A stretch of 64,000 nt of DNA, taken from assembly GCF_001544695.2 (NCBI RefSeq), contig NZ_FCOM02000029.1, positions 29,681-93,680 on the forward strand, written 5' to 3'. Below, piece by piece: positions 34,733 through 43,572 of the stretch. Within the stretch, counting starts at the first letter, position 1. Each line of letters begins with the position of its first letter. The translations under genes and the position numbers were made by a program. The stretch comes from Caballeronia arvi (GTDB lineage: Bacteria; Pseudomonadota; Gammaproteobacteria; Burkholderiales; Burkholderiaceae). Below the pieces are notes generated by a model that worked only from the letters and a program-made list of their open reading frames with translations, had not been told where the DNA came from and made no database searches.

Positions 34733-35593
34733 ATGCATCGTGAATCCCACACGGCGCTCGCCGACGCGGAAATCTGGCGCGGCTCGCTCGAACTCGGCTT
34801 TGCGCGCCAGCACGGCCGCACGGCCTGCGTTCATCGCAAGCACGAAGGGCCGCTGAGGTTGCAACGGCCGCTCTATCCCGAAGGCGATATCTGTCACTCG
34901 GTGATCGTGCATCCGCCGGGCGGTGTCGCGGGCGGCGACCGTCTGTCCATCGACATTCGCTTGCAGGAACACACGCACGCCGTCATCACGACGCCAGGCG
35001 CGACCAAGTGGTACAAGGCCAACGGCAGGCTCGCGACGCAGCGTATCGATATCGGCCTCGCACCGCACGCGAGGCTCGACTGGCTTCCGCAAAACAACAT
35101 CGTGTTCGAAGCGTCGAACATCGAACTCGAATTCAATCTCACACTCGATGAAAGCGCCACCGCAATCGGCTGGGACGCGATGCTGCTCGGCCGCGCCGCA
35201 GCCGGCGAGAAATGGACGCAAGGACATATCAGGGCGACGTCGCGTATCGCACATCGTGATGGCCGCACGCTCTGGTTCGAACGCACCCTGCTCGATGCAG
35301 GCGATCCGCTGCGCGATGGCGCTCAAGGGCTCGCGGGCTATCCCGCCTACGGCACGCTCTGGGCGATCGGCCCCGCCTGCGACGATGCGCTCGCCGAAAC
35401 CCTCACGGCCCGATTGCCATTCGACGATGCCTTACGCGCGGCTGCATCGTGCGTCGCCCCCGGCGTATTGATCGTGCGTGCAATCAGCCGTTCGATGGAG
35501 CCGCTGCAACGCGCCCTCACCGATTGCTGGACGTATCTGCGGCCAATCGTGCATCACGTCGACGCGCAGCCTTTGCGCCTGTGGACGACCTAA
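34733..35593 (+). CDS. ureD: Urease accessory protein
   Basis: A 286-residue maturation factor that binds apo-urease and, with UreF and UreG, forms the complex that delivers nickel to the active site. Family-typical stretches: GFARQHGRTACVHRKHEGPLRLQRPLYPEG, HPPGGVAGGDRL, TPGATKWYKA and LDWLPQNNIVFE. It is the first of the urease genes, 30 bp after urtE and 122 bp before ureA; the gap holds a sigma-54 promoter, so ureD is probably transcribed with urtE. Confidence 0.95.
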   Translation: MHRESHTALADAEIWRGSLELGFARQHGRTACVHRKHEGPLRLQRPLYPEGDICHSVIVHPPGGVAGGDRLSIDIRLQEHTHAVITTPGATKWYKANGRLATQRIDIGLAPHARLDWLPQNNIVFEASNIELEFNLTLDESATAIGWDAMLLGRAAAGEKWTQGHIRATSRIAHRDGRTLWFERTLLDAGDPLRDGAQGLAGYPAYGTLWAIGPACDDALAETLTARLPFDDALRAAASCVAPGVLIVRAISRSMEPLQRALTDCWTYLRPIVHHVDAQPLRLWTT

Positions 35594-35666
35594 TCACGCA
35601 CCAATCTGACGCACGCATCTGCCCCGTCGTGGTGCGAGCACGAGCCGAAACGCATAGAAACAATCG

Positions 35667-35683
35667 TTGGCACGACTCTCGCT
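35667..35683 (+). promoter_or_regulatory. Sigma-54 (-24/-12) promoter of ureABCEFG
   Basis: TTGGCACGACTCTCGCT matches the consensus TTGGCACG-N4-TTGCT with one base off; GG (35669-35670) and GC (35681-35682) are exactly 10 bases apart. The expected start is near 35694, 22 bp before the ureA ATG. A perfect 12-bp palindrome, CGCTATATAGCG (35680-35691), overlaps the -12 box. GCACC at about 35608 and GGTGC at 35631 could be NtrC half-sites. Confidence 0.65.
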
Positions 35684-35715
35684 ATATAGCGTGAGCCGAT
35701 CAAAACAACGAACTC

Positions 35716-36018
35716 ATGAAACTCACGCCTCGCGAAAAAGACAAGCTGCTGATCTTCACCGCAGCCTTGCTCGCCGAACGCCGCCGCGCGCGCGGCCTGA
35801 AGCTGAATCATCCGGAAGCGGTCGCATTCATTTCCGCTGCCTTGATGGAAGCGGCGCGCGACGGCAAGACCGTCGCCGAAGTCATGCACTACGGCACGAC
35901 GCTCCTCACCCGCGACGACGTGATGGAAGGCGTGCCCGAGATGATTCCCGACATCCAGATAGAAGCGACCTTCCCCGACGGCACGAAGCTCGTCACGGTT
36001 CATCATCCGATCCCCTGA
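35716..36018 (+). CDS. ureA: Urease gamma subunit
   Basis: The 100-residue small structural subunit of nickel urease (urea to ammonia and carbamate). The N-terminus MKLTPREKDKLLIFTAALLAERR and the stretch LNHPEAVAFISAALMEAARDG are near-invariant in the family. The first gene after the ureA sigma-54 promoter and 4 bp before ureB. Confidence 0.97.
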   Translation: MKLTPREKDKLLIFTAALLAERRRARGLKLNHPEAVAFISAALMEAARDGKTVAEVMHYGTTLLTRDDVMEGVPEMIPDIQIEATFPDGTKLVTVHHPIP

Positions 36019-36022
36019 AAAC

Positions 36023-36328
36023 ATGATCCCCGGCGAATATTTCATCGATGACGGCGAGCACGAGCTCAACGCGGGCCGCGAAACCGTGACGGTCGTCGTC
36101 GCGAATCATGGCGATCGCCCCGTGCAGGTCGGCTCGCATTACCACTTCTACGAAGTCAACGCCGCGCTGAAGTTCGAGCGAGAGAAAGCGCGCGGCTTTC
36201 GCCTGAACATCGCGGCGGGCACGGCGGTGCGCTTCGAGCCGGGACAGGAACGCACGGTCGAGCTCGTCGCGCTCGCGGGCGATCGTCACGTGTACGGCTT
36301 CAACGCGCTCGTCATGGGCCCGCTTTAA
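36023..36328 (+). CDS. ureB: Urease beta subunit
   Basis: The 101-residue beta subunit of the (alpha-beta-gamma)3 enzyme. MIPGEYFIDDGEHELNAGRE, then VQVGSHYHFYEVN and GTAVRFEPGQERTVELV are family hallmarks. Separate from ureA and ureC, as in most proteobacteria. 4 bp after ureA, 21 bp before ureC. Confidence 0.97.
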   Translation: MIPGEYFIDDGEHELNAGRETVTVVVANHGDRPVQVGSHYHFYEVNAALKFEREKARGFRLNIAAGTAVRFEPGQERTVELVALAGDRHVYGFNALVMGPL

Positions 36329-36349
36329 TTCGGAATCCAAAGGAAGACT

Positions 36350-38056
36350 ATGACGCTACGCATCGGCCGCCGCGCTTATGCGGAAATGTTCGGCCCGACC
36401 ACCGGCGACCGCGTGCGCCTCGCCGATACCGATCTCATCATCGAAGTGGAGCGCGACTTCACGACCTACGGCGAGGAAGTGAAGTTCGGCGGCGGCAAAG
36501 TGATTCGCGACGGCATGGGCCAGTCGCAACGCCCCGCCGCCGATGTGGTCGATACCGTCGTGACCAATGCGCTGATCCTCGATCACTGGGGCATCGTGAA
36601 AGCCGATATCGGCATCAAGGGTGGACGCATCTTCGCGGTCGGCAAGGCGGGCAATCCGGACATTCAGCCGAACGTGAACATCGCCATTGGCGCGGCGACG
36701 GAAGTGATCGCGGGCGAAGGGATGATCGTCACGGCGGGCGGCGTCGATACGCATATCCACTTCATCAGCCCGCAGCAGATCGACGAAGCGTTATCGAGCG
36801 GCGTCACGACGATGCTCGGCGGCGGCACCGGGCCCGCCACCGGCACGAACGCGACGACCTGCACGCCGGGTCCGTGGCACATGGAGCGCATGCTGCAAGC
36901 CGCCGATGGCTGGCCGATGAATCTCGGCTTTCTCGGCAAGGGCAACGCGAGCCTGCCCGCACCGCTGATCGAACAGGTGAAAGCGGGCGCGATCGGTCTG
37001 AAGCTGCACGAGGACTGGGGCACGACGCCCGCCGCGATCGACAACTGCCTCTGCGTCGCCGATGACACCGACACGCAAGTCGCCATCCACACCGATACGC
37101 TGAACGAAGCGGGCTTCGTGGAAACGACCATTGCCGCGTTCAAGGGCCGCACGATCCACACGTATCACACGGAAGGCGCGGGCGGCGGGCACGCGCCGGA
37201 CATCATCAAAGTCGCGGGCGAACCGAACGTGCTGCCCTCTTCGACCAATCCGACGCGCCCCTACACCGTCAACACGCTCGACGAGCATCTCGACATGCTG
37301 ATGGTGTGCCATCACCTCGATCCGTCGATTGCGGAAGATATCGCGTTTGCCGAATCGCGCATTCGCCGCGAGACCATCGCCGCCGAAGACATCCTTCACG
37401 ATCTCGGCGCGCTGTCGATGTTGTCGTCCGATTCGCAGGCGATGGGCCGCGTCGGCGAAGTCATCATCCGCACGTGGCAGACAGCGCACAAGATGAAGGT
37501 GCAGCGCGGCGCGTTGCCCGAAGACAGCGCGCGCAACGACAACTTTCGCGCGAAGCGTTACGTGGCCAAATACACGATCAATCCGGCGATCACGCATGGC
37601 ATCGCGCATGAAGTCGGATCGATAGAAGCCGGCAAATGGGCCGATCTCGTGTTCTGGGAGCCGGCGTTCTTCGGCGTGAAGCCATCGCTGATACTCAAGG
37701 GCGGCATGATCGCGCTCGCGCAGATGGGCGACCCGAACGCATCGATTCCGACGCCGCAGCCGGTGCATTATCGCGAGATGTTCGCGACGCGCGGCGGCGC
37801 GCTCGGCAAGACATCGCTCACGTTCGTATCGCAACTGGCGATGGACGCACGCATCGCGGACCGTTACGGCCTGCAGAAGCAGATCGTCGCGGTGAAGAAC
37901 TGCCGTCATGTGACGAAAGCCGACATGATTCACAATGCATGGCAGCCGTCCATCAGCGTCGATCCGCAGACCTATCAGGTGATCGCCGATGGGCAATTGC
38001 TCACCTGCGAACCCGCCACCGTTCTGCCGATGGCGCAGCGCTATTTTCTGTTCTGA
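36350..38056 (+). CDS. ureC: Urease alpha subunit (catalytic)
   Basis: The 568-residue nickel amidohydrolase subunit. The carbamylated nickel-bridging Lys218 (GLKLHEDWG), nickel-binding His pair in THIHFISP, the His in IHTDTLNE and IHTYHTEGAGGGHAPD, and the active-site flap Cys320-His321 (MVCHHLDPS) are intact, so the enzyme should be active. The start has AAAGGAAGA upstream. 8 bp before ureE. Confidence 0.97.
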   Translation: MTLRIGRRAYAEMFGPTTGDRVRLADTDLIIEVERDFTTYGEEVKFGGGKVIRDGMGQSQRPAADVVDTVVTNALILDHWGIVKADIGIKGGRIFAVGKAGNPDIQPNVNIAIGAATEVIAGEGMIVTAGGVDTHIHFISPQQIDEALSSGVTTMLGGGTGPATGTNATTCTPGPWHMERMLQAADGWPMNLGFLGKGNASLPAPLIEQVKAGAIGLKLHEDWGTTPAAIDNCLCVADDTDTQVAIHTDTLNEAGFVETTIAAFKGRTIHTYHTEGAGGGHAPDIIKVAGEPNVLPSSTNPTRPYTVNTLDEHLDMLMVCHHLDPSIAEDIAFAESRIRRETIAAEDILHDLGALSMLSSDSQAMGRVGEVIIRTWQTAHKMKVQRGALPEDSARNDNFRAKRYVAKYTINPAITHGIAHEVGSIEAGKWADLVFWEPAFFGVKPSLILKGGMIALAQMGDPNASIPTPQPVHYREMFATRGGALGKTSLTFVSQLAMDARIADRYGLQKQIVAVKNCRHVTKADMIHNAWQPSISVDPQTYQVIADGQLLTCEPATVLPMAQRYFLF

Positions 38057-38063
38057 TTCCCTC

Positions 38064-38633
38064 ATGCGTACCATCGACAAACGTCTGACCGCAAAGCTCG
38101 CACCCGTGCTCGTCAAGCGCGCGCCCACCCTGACTCTGCCCTTCGATGCGCGCAGCAAGAGCCGGCTCGCCGCCACGCTCGATGACGGCGAAGACGTGGC
38201 GCTCGTGATGCCGCGCGGCACCGTGCTCGCCGACGGCGACATGCTCGTCGCGGATGACGGCGGTTTCGTTCGCGTGGTTGCGGCGGCGGAAGATGTGCTC
38301 GTCGTGCGCGCGCCGAGCGTGCGTCTGCTCACGCGCGCCGCCTATCATCTCGGCAATCGCCATACACCCGTCGAAGTCGGCGCGGACTATCTGAAGCTCG
38401 AAGCCGATCCGGTTCTCGAAGACATGCTGAAACGTCTGGGCGTGCTCGTCGCGCATGAATCGCAGCCGTTCCAGCCGGAAACCGGCGCGTACGGCGGCGG
38501 TCACAAGCACGGCCACGACGAAACCTTCAGCGAAGACCATGCGCTCGCGCAGAAGGTCTTCGATGAACATCACGGGCACGATCACTCATCGTGCGGACAC
38601 GATCATCACCACCACGGCCATGCGCATCGCTGA
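38064..38633 (+). CDS. ureE: Urease accessory protein, nickel metallochaperone
   Basis: A 189-residue dimeric nickel carrier. N-terminal peptide-binding domain (LTLPFDARSKSRLAATLDDGEDVALVMPRGTVL), then the metal-binding domain with NRHTPVEV. The C-terminal tail is His-rich with one Cys, adding nickel storage sites. ATG 38064 (MRTIDKRLT) is chosen; 25 codons upstream are open but lie in ureC. Its end overlaps ureF by 14 bp. Confidence 0.95.
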   Translation: MRTIDKRLTAKLAPVLVKRAPTLTLPFDARSKSRLAATLDDGEDVALVMPRGTVLADGDMLVADDGGFVRVVAAAEDVLVVRAPSVRLLTRAAYHLGNRHTPVEVGADYLKLEADPVLEDMLKRLGVLVAHESQPFQPETGAYGGGHKHGHDETFSEDHALAQKVFDEHHGHDHSSCGHDHHHHGHAHR

Positions 38634-39300
38634 GCTGACGGCGCTCCTGCATCTCGCGTCGCCGGCGCTGCCGATCGGCGCGTTCAGTTATTCGCAGGGG
38701 CTCGAAGCGGCCATCGAGCACGGCCTGATTCACGACGGCGACAGCGCGCGCGACTGGATCGCGAGCGGTTTGACGAACGTGCTCGCGCGCGGCGAACTGC
38801 CGTTCATCGCGCATCAGATGCAACGCTGGCATGCCCGCGACGAAGCCGCGTTGAAGGCCGCGAACGACGAATACATCGCGAGCCGCGAATCGGCGGAACT
38901 GCGACGCGAAACCGAACAGATGGGCTGGTCGCTCGCGCAGCTTTGCGCATCGCTCGAATGGGGCGATGAAGCCCGCCGCGCGACGCTCGCCGCGATCAGG
39001 CCGATCGCGCAGCCGACCGCCTTCGCATTCGCCGCGTTCGCGCACGATGCGTCGCCGAACGCGGCGCTCGCGGCCTACGCATTCAGCTGGGTCGAGAATC
39101 AGGCGGCCGCCGCGCTGAAGGCCGTGCCGCTCGGACAGCTCGCGGGGCAACGCATCATCGTCGCGTTGCGCGAGCCGATCGATGCCGCCGTGCGCCGCGC
39201 GCTCGATACATCGCCCGACGCCATCAACACGTTCGCGCCGCAACTCGGCATTCTGTCGGCGCGGCACGAATCGCAATATTCACGACTCTTTCGCTCCTGA
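38620..39300 (+). CDS. ureF: Urease accessory protein
   Basis: A 226-residue helical protein that controls the GTPase UreG within the UreD-UreF-UreG nickel-loading complex. Typical stretches: LLHLASPALPIGAFSYSQGLE and the C-terminal PQLGILSARHESQYSRLFRS. ATG 38620 (MRIAELTALLH) lies within the His-codon tail of ureE; the 55 upstream codons are the antiframe of ureE and not real. 8 bp before ureG. Confidence 0.95.
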   Translation: MRIAELTALLHLASPALPIGAFSYSQGLEAAIEHGLIHDGDSARDWIASGLTNVLARGELPFIAHQMQRWHARDEAALKAANDEYIASRESAELRRETEQMGWSLAQLCASLEWGDEARRATLAAIRPIAQPTAFAFAAFAHDASPNAALAAYAFSWVENQAAAALKAVPLGQLAGQRIIVALREPIDAAVRRALDTSPDAINTFAPQLGILSARHESQYSRLFRS

Positions 39301-39308
39301 CTCGCACG

Positions 39309-39959
39309 ATGAACGCTCCCGCCTATTCCGCCGCCGCCCGCCGAACCAAGAAACTGCCGCCGTTGCGTGTCGGCGTCGGCGGGCCGGTCGGCTCCGGCAA
39401 GACCACGCTGCTCGAAATGCTCTGCAAGGCGATGCGCGATCGATACGATCTCGTCGCCATCACCAACGATATCTACACGAAGGAAGATCAGCGCCTGCTC
39501 ACGGTTGCGGGCGCGTTGCCGGCCGAGCGCATCATGGGCGTCGAGACGGGCGGCTGTCCGCATACGGCGATTCGCGAGGATGCATCGATCAATCTCGAAG
39601 CCGTCGATCGCATGGTGTCGAAGTTTCCGGATGCCGATATCGTGTTCATCGAATCCGGCGGCGATAACCTCGCGGCGACGTTCAGCCCCGAGTTGTCCGA
39701 TCTGACCATCTACGTGATCGATGTCGCGGGCGGCGAGAAGATTCCGCGCAAGGGCGGGCCGGGCATCACGAAGTCGGATCTGCTCGTCATCAACAAGACG
39801 GATCTCGCGCCGCATGTGGGCGCGAATCTCGACATCATGGCAAGCGATGCAAAAAAGATGCGCGGCGAGCGGCCATTCGTGATGTGCAATCTGAAGGCGC
39901 TCGACGGCCTCGATGAAGTCATCGGCTTCATCGAGAAGAAAGGGCTGCTGCTCGCCTGA
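39309..39959 (+). CDS. ureG: Urease accessory protein, SIMIBI GTPase
   Basis: A 216-residue GTPase that drives nickel insertion. P-loop GPVGSGKTT (24-32), the metal-binding Cys-Pro-His in ETGGCPHTAIREDAS, the conserved FIESGGDNLAATFSPELSD and the guanine motif NKTDLAPH are all present. The last gene of the urease operon; the next gene is on the other strand. Confidence 0.97.
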   Translation: MNAPAYSAAARRTKKLPPLRVGVGGPVGSGKTTLLEMLCKAMRDRYDLVAITNDIYTKEDQRLLTVAGALPAERIMGVETGGCPHTAIREDASINLEAVDRMVSKFPDADIVFIESGGDNLAATFSPELSDLTIYVIDVAGGEKIPRKGGPGITKSDLLVINKTDLAPHVGANLDIMASDAKKMRGERPFVMCNLKALDGLDEVIGFIEKKGLLLA

Positions 39960-39977
39960 GACGTATCGTAAAAGCTG

Positions 39978-40781
39978 CTACGACAGCGCGATCGAGTTCG
40001 ATATGGAGATCGCGTTCTCGCCCATCTGCACGAAATCGCGCTTCATCTCGACGTGCCATTGCAGAAAGTTGCGGCTGTTGGATTCGCCGGGCAGCATCCA
40101 GTCGTGCAGCTCGATCACGATGAGCGGGAATGTGTTCAGCGCTTCGCAATGGCGCGAGAACAGATCGGACTCCGCGCCTTCGATATCGATCTTCAGGATG
40201 AACGGCGTCACGCCGGACGGGATCAACTCTTCGAGCGTGAGCGCGTCGACGGCATAACCCTTGTCGACGGGCTGCTCGGCCGTCCGGAACGCCCACTCGC
40301 CGCCGCCGGGATCGTTGAGATAGAGCGTGCCGTGCTTCGCTGCGATCGCGGCATTCAACGGCGTGATCAGCGGGAACGGCGCGGCATTGCGCTTGAGAAG
40401 CGCGAAGTTCGCTACGTCCGGCTCGATGGCGACGATCTTCGCCTTCGGATAGGTAAGCGCGTACCATACGGCGGACGCGCCGATATTGGCGCCCGCGTCG
40501 ATGATCAGCGGATTTTCGCAAGCGTCGTAGAACGCCGCAATTTCCTTCGCGCGCCAAAGCGAATCGGTGGCGTAGGAGCGGAGAAAGAAGATCTGCTTGC
40601 AGACGCCGCGATCGGCGACGCAGGGCCGGTATTCGAAGCGGCGGTTACCCGGCAGCACGAGACCGTGCATGCCCCATCGGGCGCCGCCCCACGCATCGGT
40701 CGGTTCGTTGGATGGCTTCAGCAGGCGAAAAAGCCGGGGCGGAATTACATCTTTGACGAACTGCTTGATGAGATCTTGCAT
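39978..40781 (-). CDS. FkbM-family methyltransferase
   Basis: A 267-residue SAM-dependent methyltransferase. The SAM motif is LIIDAGANIGASAVWYAL, with the acidic AIEPD after the second strand and LKIDIEGAESDLF later. FkbM relatives O-methylate sugars or polyketides; in polysaccharide loci they modify surface glycans. It stands between the urease operon and the DUF4238 gene, 1.4 kb from the LPS core genes, so a role on surface sugar is possible. ATG 40781 (MQDLIKQ) is preferred to a TTG six codons upstream. Confidence 0.82.
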   Translation of the reverse strand: MQDLIKQFVKDVIPPRLFRLLKPSNEPTDAWGGARWGMHGLVLPGNRRFEYRPCVADRGVCKQIFFLRSYATDSLWRAKEIAAFYDACENPLIIDAGANIGASAVWYALTYPKAKIVAIEPDVANFALLKRNAAPFPLITPLNAAIAAKHGTLYLNDPGGGEWAFRTAEQPVDKGYAVDALTLEELIPSGVTPFILKIDIEGAESDLFSRHCEALNTFPLIVIELHDWMLPGESNSRNFLQWHVEMKRDFVQMGENAISISNSIALS

Positions 40782-41116
40782 GCGAGTCCTCAATGTCAAA
40801 CTGAAAACGCATTCGCAGGCATCCGGCCAATTGTCTGCGTGGCCGGCTCGGGGCGATCAGTATCCCTCTTACGTCCAAGACGTTCAACCCTCGTTACCCT
40901 TCGACATATAGGGCGGCAACGTTCGAGACACTATTTTCTGTCAGACGAAACCGTTCCGCACGGTCGTACATTCTGAATAGCGCGGTGGAGAATCGATACT
41001 GACCAAACCGGAAGCGAGACTTCGTTTTTTACACTAGAAGCGTTAATAGTATTTTGATTGCGCTGCGTTTAATGGCGTTGCCTTTCCCGAAACCCTCATC
41101 TATTTATCTCTATGGA
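40782..41116. other. Gene-free stretch at the start of the low-GC segment
   Basis: No open frame with coding character was seen. Base composition falls visibly from about 40900 onward (for example GCGTTAATAGTATTTTGATT at 41039). It holds the presumable promoter of the FkbM gene and the end of the DUF4238 gene. No terminal repeats or tRNA remnant were seen. Confidence 0.5.
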
Positions 41117-42112
41117 CTATTGGCTCTTCCGCGTCATCTTCGGCTCCCACTTTGTATTGGATAAGTTCGCTGCCTGAGCCAACGAGCTTACGAGCTTCGC
41201 ATCTCTTCCTATCAAGAACCGTTGACACATCTCCGCCGCAGCGAGATTTACCTGCCTAATTTGCCCCTCATCCGCTTGCATATGTCTGAGTTTCCCGGTG
41301 TTGCTATACATTAATAACGCACATGATGCCGTTAGCGGAAAAGTAACCAACGCGTCAGCGTTTCCGAATCCGAGACCCCAGAAGTTTCCCTCGCGAGGCT
41401 CCAAGGTCGTTAGCAGCACGGGAGCGTCTGTTGTGATGAAGGATTTTCGCTCATTGGGCCGATGTACAACAACCCATTCGCGTCCAGCAAATATCGGAGC
41501 CATCTTTAAACCCATAAGAATTGCTCCACCTACGGCCCAGCTGTGGCTCGCTTTGATGGTCACGCCGTCACGAGCCATCTTCACCATCAGTTCCGCCTCG
41601 CTGGTAATCTGCTCATCGGACTTCCCTACGTATTTGGGATCCTCCCGTAACGACTTCCACACCTCGTCGACTGAATTGAAGTTTGCCTTCACGAAGTCCA
41701 TTCCAAGTTCCGCTATCAGTCCTTTCACGGATTCGACTGTATCCGGCGTGCGCGCGACACATAATGCCAGGAAGATAGAGAAATCGGATCGCTCCTCTGG
41801 ATCGAGCGACTTTTTGGCTTCCAACTTGTCGATGATGGGCTTGGCTCTCGACTCATAGTGCGAAAGAATAAATTCTATGTCGTATCGCCTCCGCCCATCA
41901 CTGTCCGTTACTGTATAGAAATGTCCAATTACCGCTGAATTTATCGGTTGCTGCAAGCGAACCGCGTTTGCTTCTCGATCGTAGACCGCAACCAATCCAT
42001 TTTTTGAAAATTTTTCGAGATAAAAACGAGGCAGAAAGTGTTGACGCTTCGGACCTGATAGTACTGCTCTCTGCGTCAGCACATTCGGTAACGGGATTTC
42101 GCTTTTGGCCAT
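41117..42112 (-). CDS. DUF4238-domain protein
   Basis: A 331-residue protein of the DUF4238 family, recognised from KRQHFLPRFYLEKFSKNGLVAVYDRE near the N-terminus and EWVVVHRPNERKSFITTDAPVLL in the middle, where the ITTDAPV stretch is the usual conserved core. No membrane segments. Function is unknown. The gene is clearly poorer in G+C than its neighbours, with more A/T-ending codons, which suggests recent transfer. ATG 42112 is preferred to a TTG two codons upstream. No mobility gene is adjacent. Confidence 0.8.
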   Translation of the reverse strand: MAKSEIPLPNVLTQRAVLSGPKRQHFLPRFYLEKFSKNGLVAVYDREANAVRLQQPINSAVIGHFYTVTDSDGRRRYDIEFILSHYESRAKPIIDKLEAKKSLDPEERSDFSIFLALCVARTPDTVESVKGLIAELGMDFVKANFNSVDEVWKSLREDPKYVGKSDEQITSEAELMVKMARDGVTIKASHSWAVGGAILMGLKMAPIFAGREWVVVHRPNERKSFITTDAPVLLTTLEPREGNFWGLGFGNADALVTFPLTASCALLMYSNTGKLRHMQADEGQIRQVNLAAAEMCQRFLIGRDAKLVSSLAQAANLSNTKWEPKMTRKSQ

Positions 42113-42214
42113 ACTCAAGATCCAAGCAACTACGCCTAATTATTGCGCACTACTCCATACCCATACTTACCGCTTACGCTAACAAAAAGCAGCCAGATTC
42201 AGCGCATTGCTTGT

Positions 42215-43540
42215 TCAAGCTGCCTCCCCTTCCTCAAGCAACGCGCTCAGCACGCTCACCGTTCTTTCCGTCGCGCCGCGATGACGCGCCGCGAATGCCG
42301 AGGCCGCCGCGCTCATCGCGAGACGTCTGGCCTTGTCGTTGAAGATTTCACGCAGCCCGCGCGCGAGATCCGGCGGGCCCTGCACGCGCAGCGCGGCGCC
42401 GGCCGCGATGGCGTCGTTGGTCGCCTGCGTAAAGTTGAACGTGTGCGGCCCGATCAGCACCGGCACGCCCGCCGCGCACGCTTCGATCAGATTCTGCCCG
42501 CCGAGCGGCAGCAGACTTCCGCCGATGAACGCGAGATCCGCCGCCGCGTAATACGCACCGAGCTCGCCCATCGAATCGCCGAGCAACACCTGCACGCTCG
42601 CCGGCAACGGCTCCGGCACGTCCGCGCCCGAACCCGCCGCGACGGGCTTCGGCGCCCACACCGAGCGGCGCGCGCTCGTGAGCCCGAGGCTCGCGATCAG
42701 CGCAGAGACTTCATCGAAACGCTGCGGATGCCGCGGCACCAGAATCAGCAGCGCATCGGGCACGTTCAGCGCCGCGAACGCGCGCAAGACCAGCGTCTCC
42801 TCGCCTTCGCGCGTGCTCGCCGCGACCCACACGGGCCGCTCGCCGATCGCCGTGCGCCACGCCTGGCCGCGCGCGACGAGTTCGGGCGGCGCGGTCATGT
42901 CGAACTTCAGATTGCCGAGCACCGCGACGTTGCGCGCGCCGAGCGCGGTCAGCCGCTCGGCGTCGGACGGCGTCTGCGCGAGCACGCGCGAAAAACCGCC
43001 GAACACTTCACGCACCGCGCGTCCGAACTTCGCCGCGCGCCGGTACGAGCGCTCCGACATGCGCGCGTTCGTCAGCACGAGCGGCACGTCGGCGCGCTTG
43101 CATTCGTCGATGAGCGTCGGCCAGACTTCGGTCTCCATCACGATGCCGAGCGACGGACGCCACGCACGCAAAAAACGCCGCACGAGAACGGGCAGATCGT
43201 AAGGAAGATAGCTGCGCAGCACGCGATCGCCGAACAGCTCGACGCCGGTTGCGCGACCGCTCGGTGTCATGTGCGTGAGCAGGATGCGGGCTTCGGGATG
43301 CGCCTTCAGCAAGGCGTCGATGAGCGGCTGCGCGGCGCGCGTCTCGCCGACCGACACCGCATGCACCCAGATGAGCGGCGCGAGGTCGTCGGCGCTTCTG
43401 CCGCGATGCGGCGGCACGCGCCCGAAACGCTCGCCGATATGCTCACGGTAGCCCCGCTCCCTGCGCGAACGGATCAGCAGCCGCAGCACCGCGAGCGGCG
43501 CGACGATCCACCAGAGCGCCCGGTAGACGAGCCTCAGCAT
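42215..43540 (-). CDS. waaA: 3-deoxy-D-manno-octulosonic acid (Kdo) transferase
   Basis: A 441-residue inner-membrane-associated GT30 enzyme that adds Kdo from CMP-Kdo to lipid IVA, starting the LPS inner core. N-terminal anchor (MLRLVYRALWWIVAPLAVLRL), the GERFG motif followed by IWVHAVSVGETRAAQPLI with the catalytic Glu region, and the donor site ADLAFIGGSLLPLGGQNLIEACAAGVPVL. ATG 43540 chosen; an upstream open extension overlaps kdoO out of frame. Last of manB-waaC-kdoO-waaA on the minus strand. Confidence 0.94.
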   Translation of the reverse strand: MLRLVYRALWWIVAPLAVLRLLIRSRRERGYREHIGERFGRVPPHRGRSADDLAPLIWVHAVSVGETRAAQPLIDALLKAHPEARILLTHMTPSGRATGVELFGDRVLRSYLPYDLPVLVRRFLRAWRPSLGIVMETEVWPTLIDECKRADVPLVLTNARMSERSYRRAAKFGRAVREVFGGFSRVLAQTPSDAERLTALGARNVAVLGNLKFDMTAPPELVARGQAWRTAIGERPVWVAASTREGEETLVLRAFAALNVPDALLILVPRHPQRFDEVSALIASLGLTSARRSVWAPKPVAAGSGADVPEPLPASVQVLLGDSMGELGAYYAAADLAFIGGSLLPLGGQNLIEACAAGVPVLIGPHTFNFTQATNDAIAAGAALRVQGPPDLARGLREIFNDKARRLAMSAAASAFAARHRGATERTVSVLSALLEEGEAA

Positions 43541-43572
43541 CGCAGCCGATGCGCCCGGGGAAGCCGCGCCGC

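Noticed and set aside
41012..41030. Possible terminator GGAAGCGAGACTTCGTTTTTT
   Set aside because: The stem is only four or five base pairs, and no gene ends just before it on that strand.
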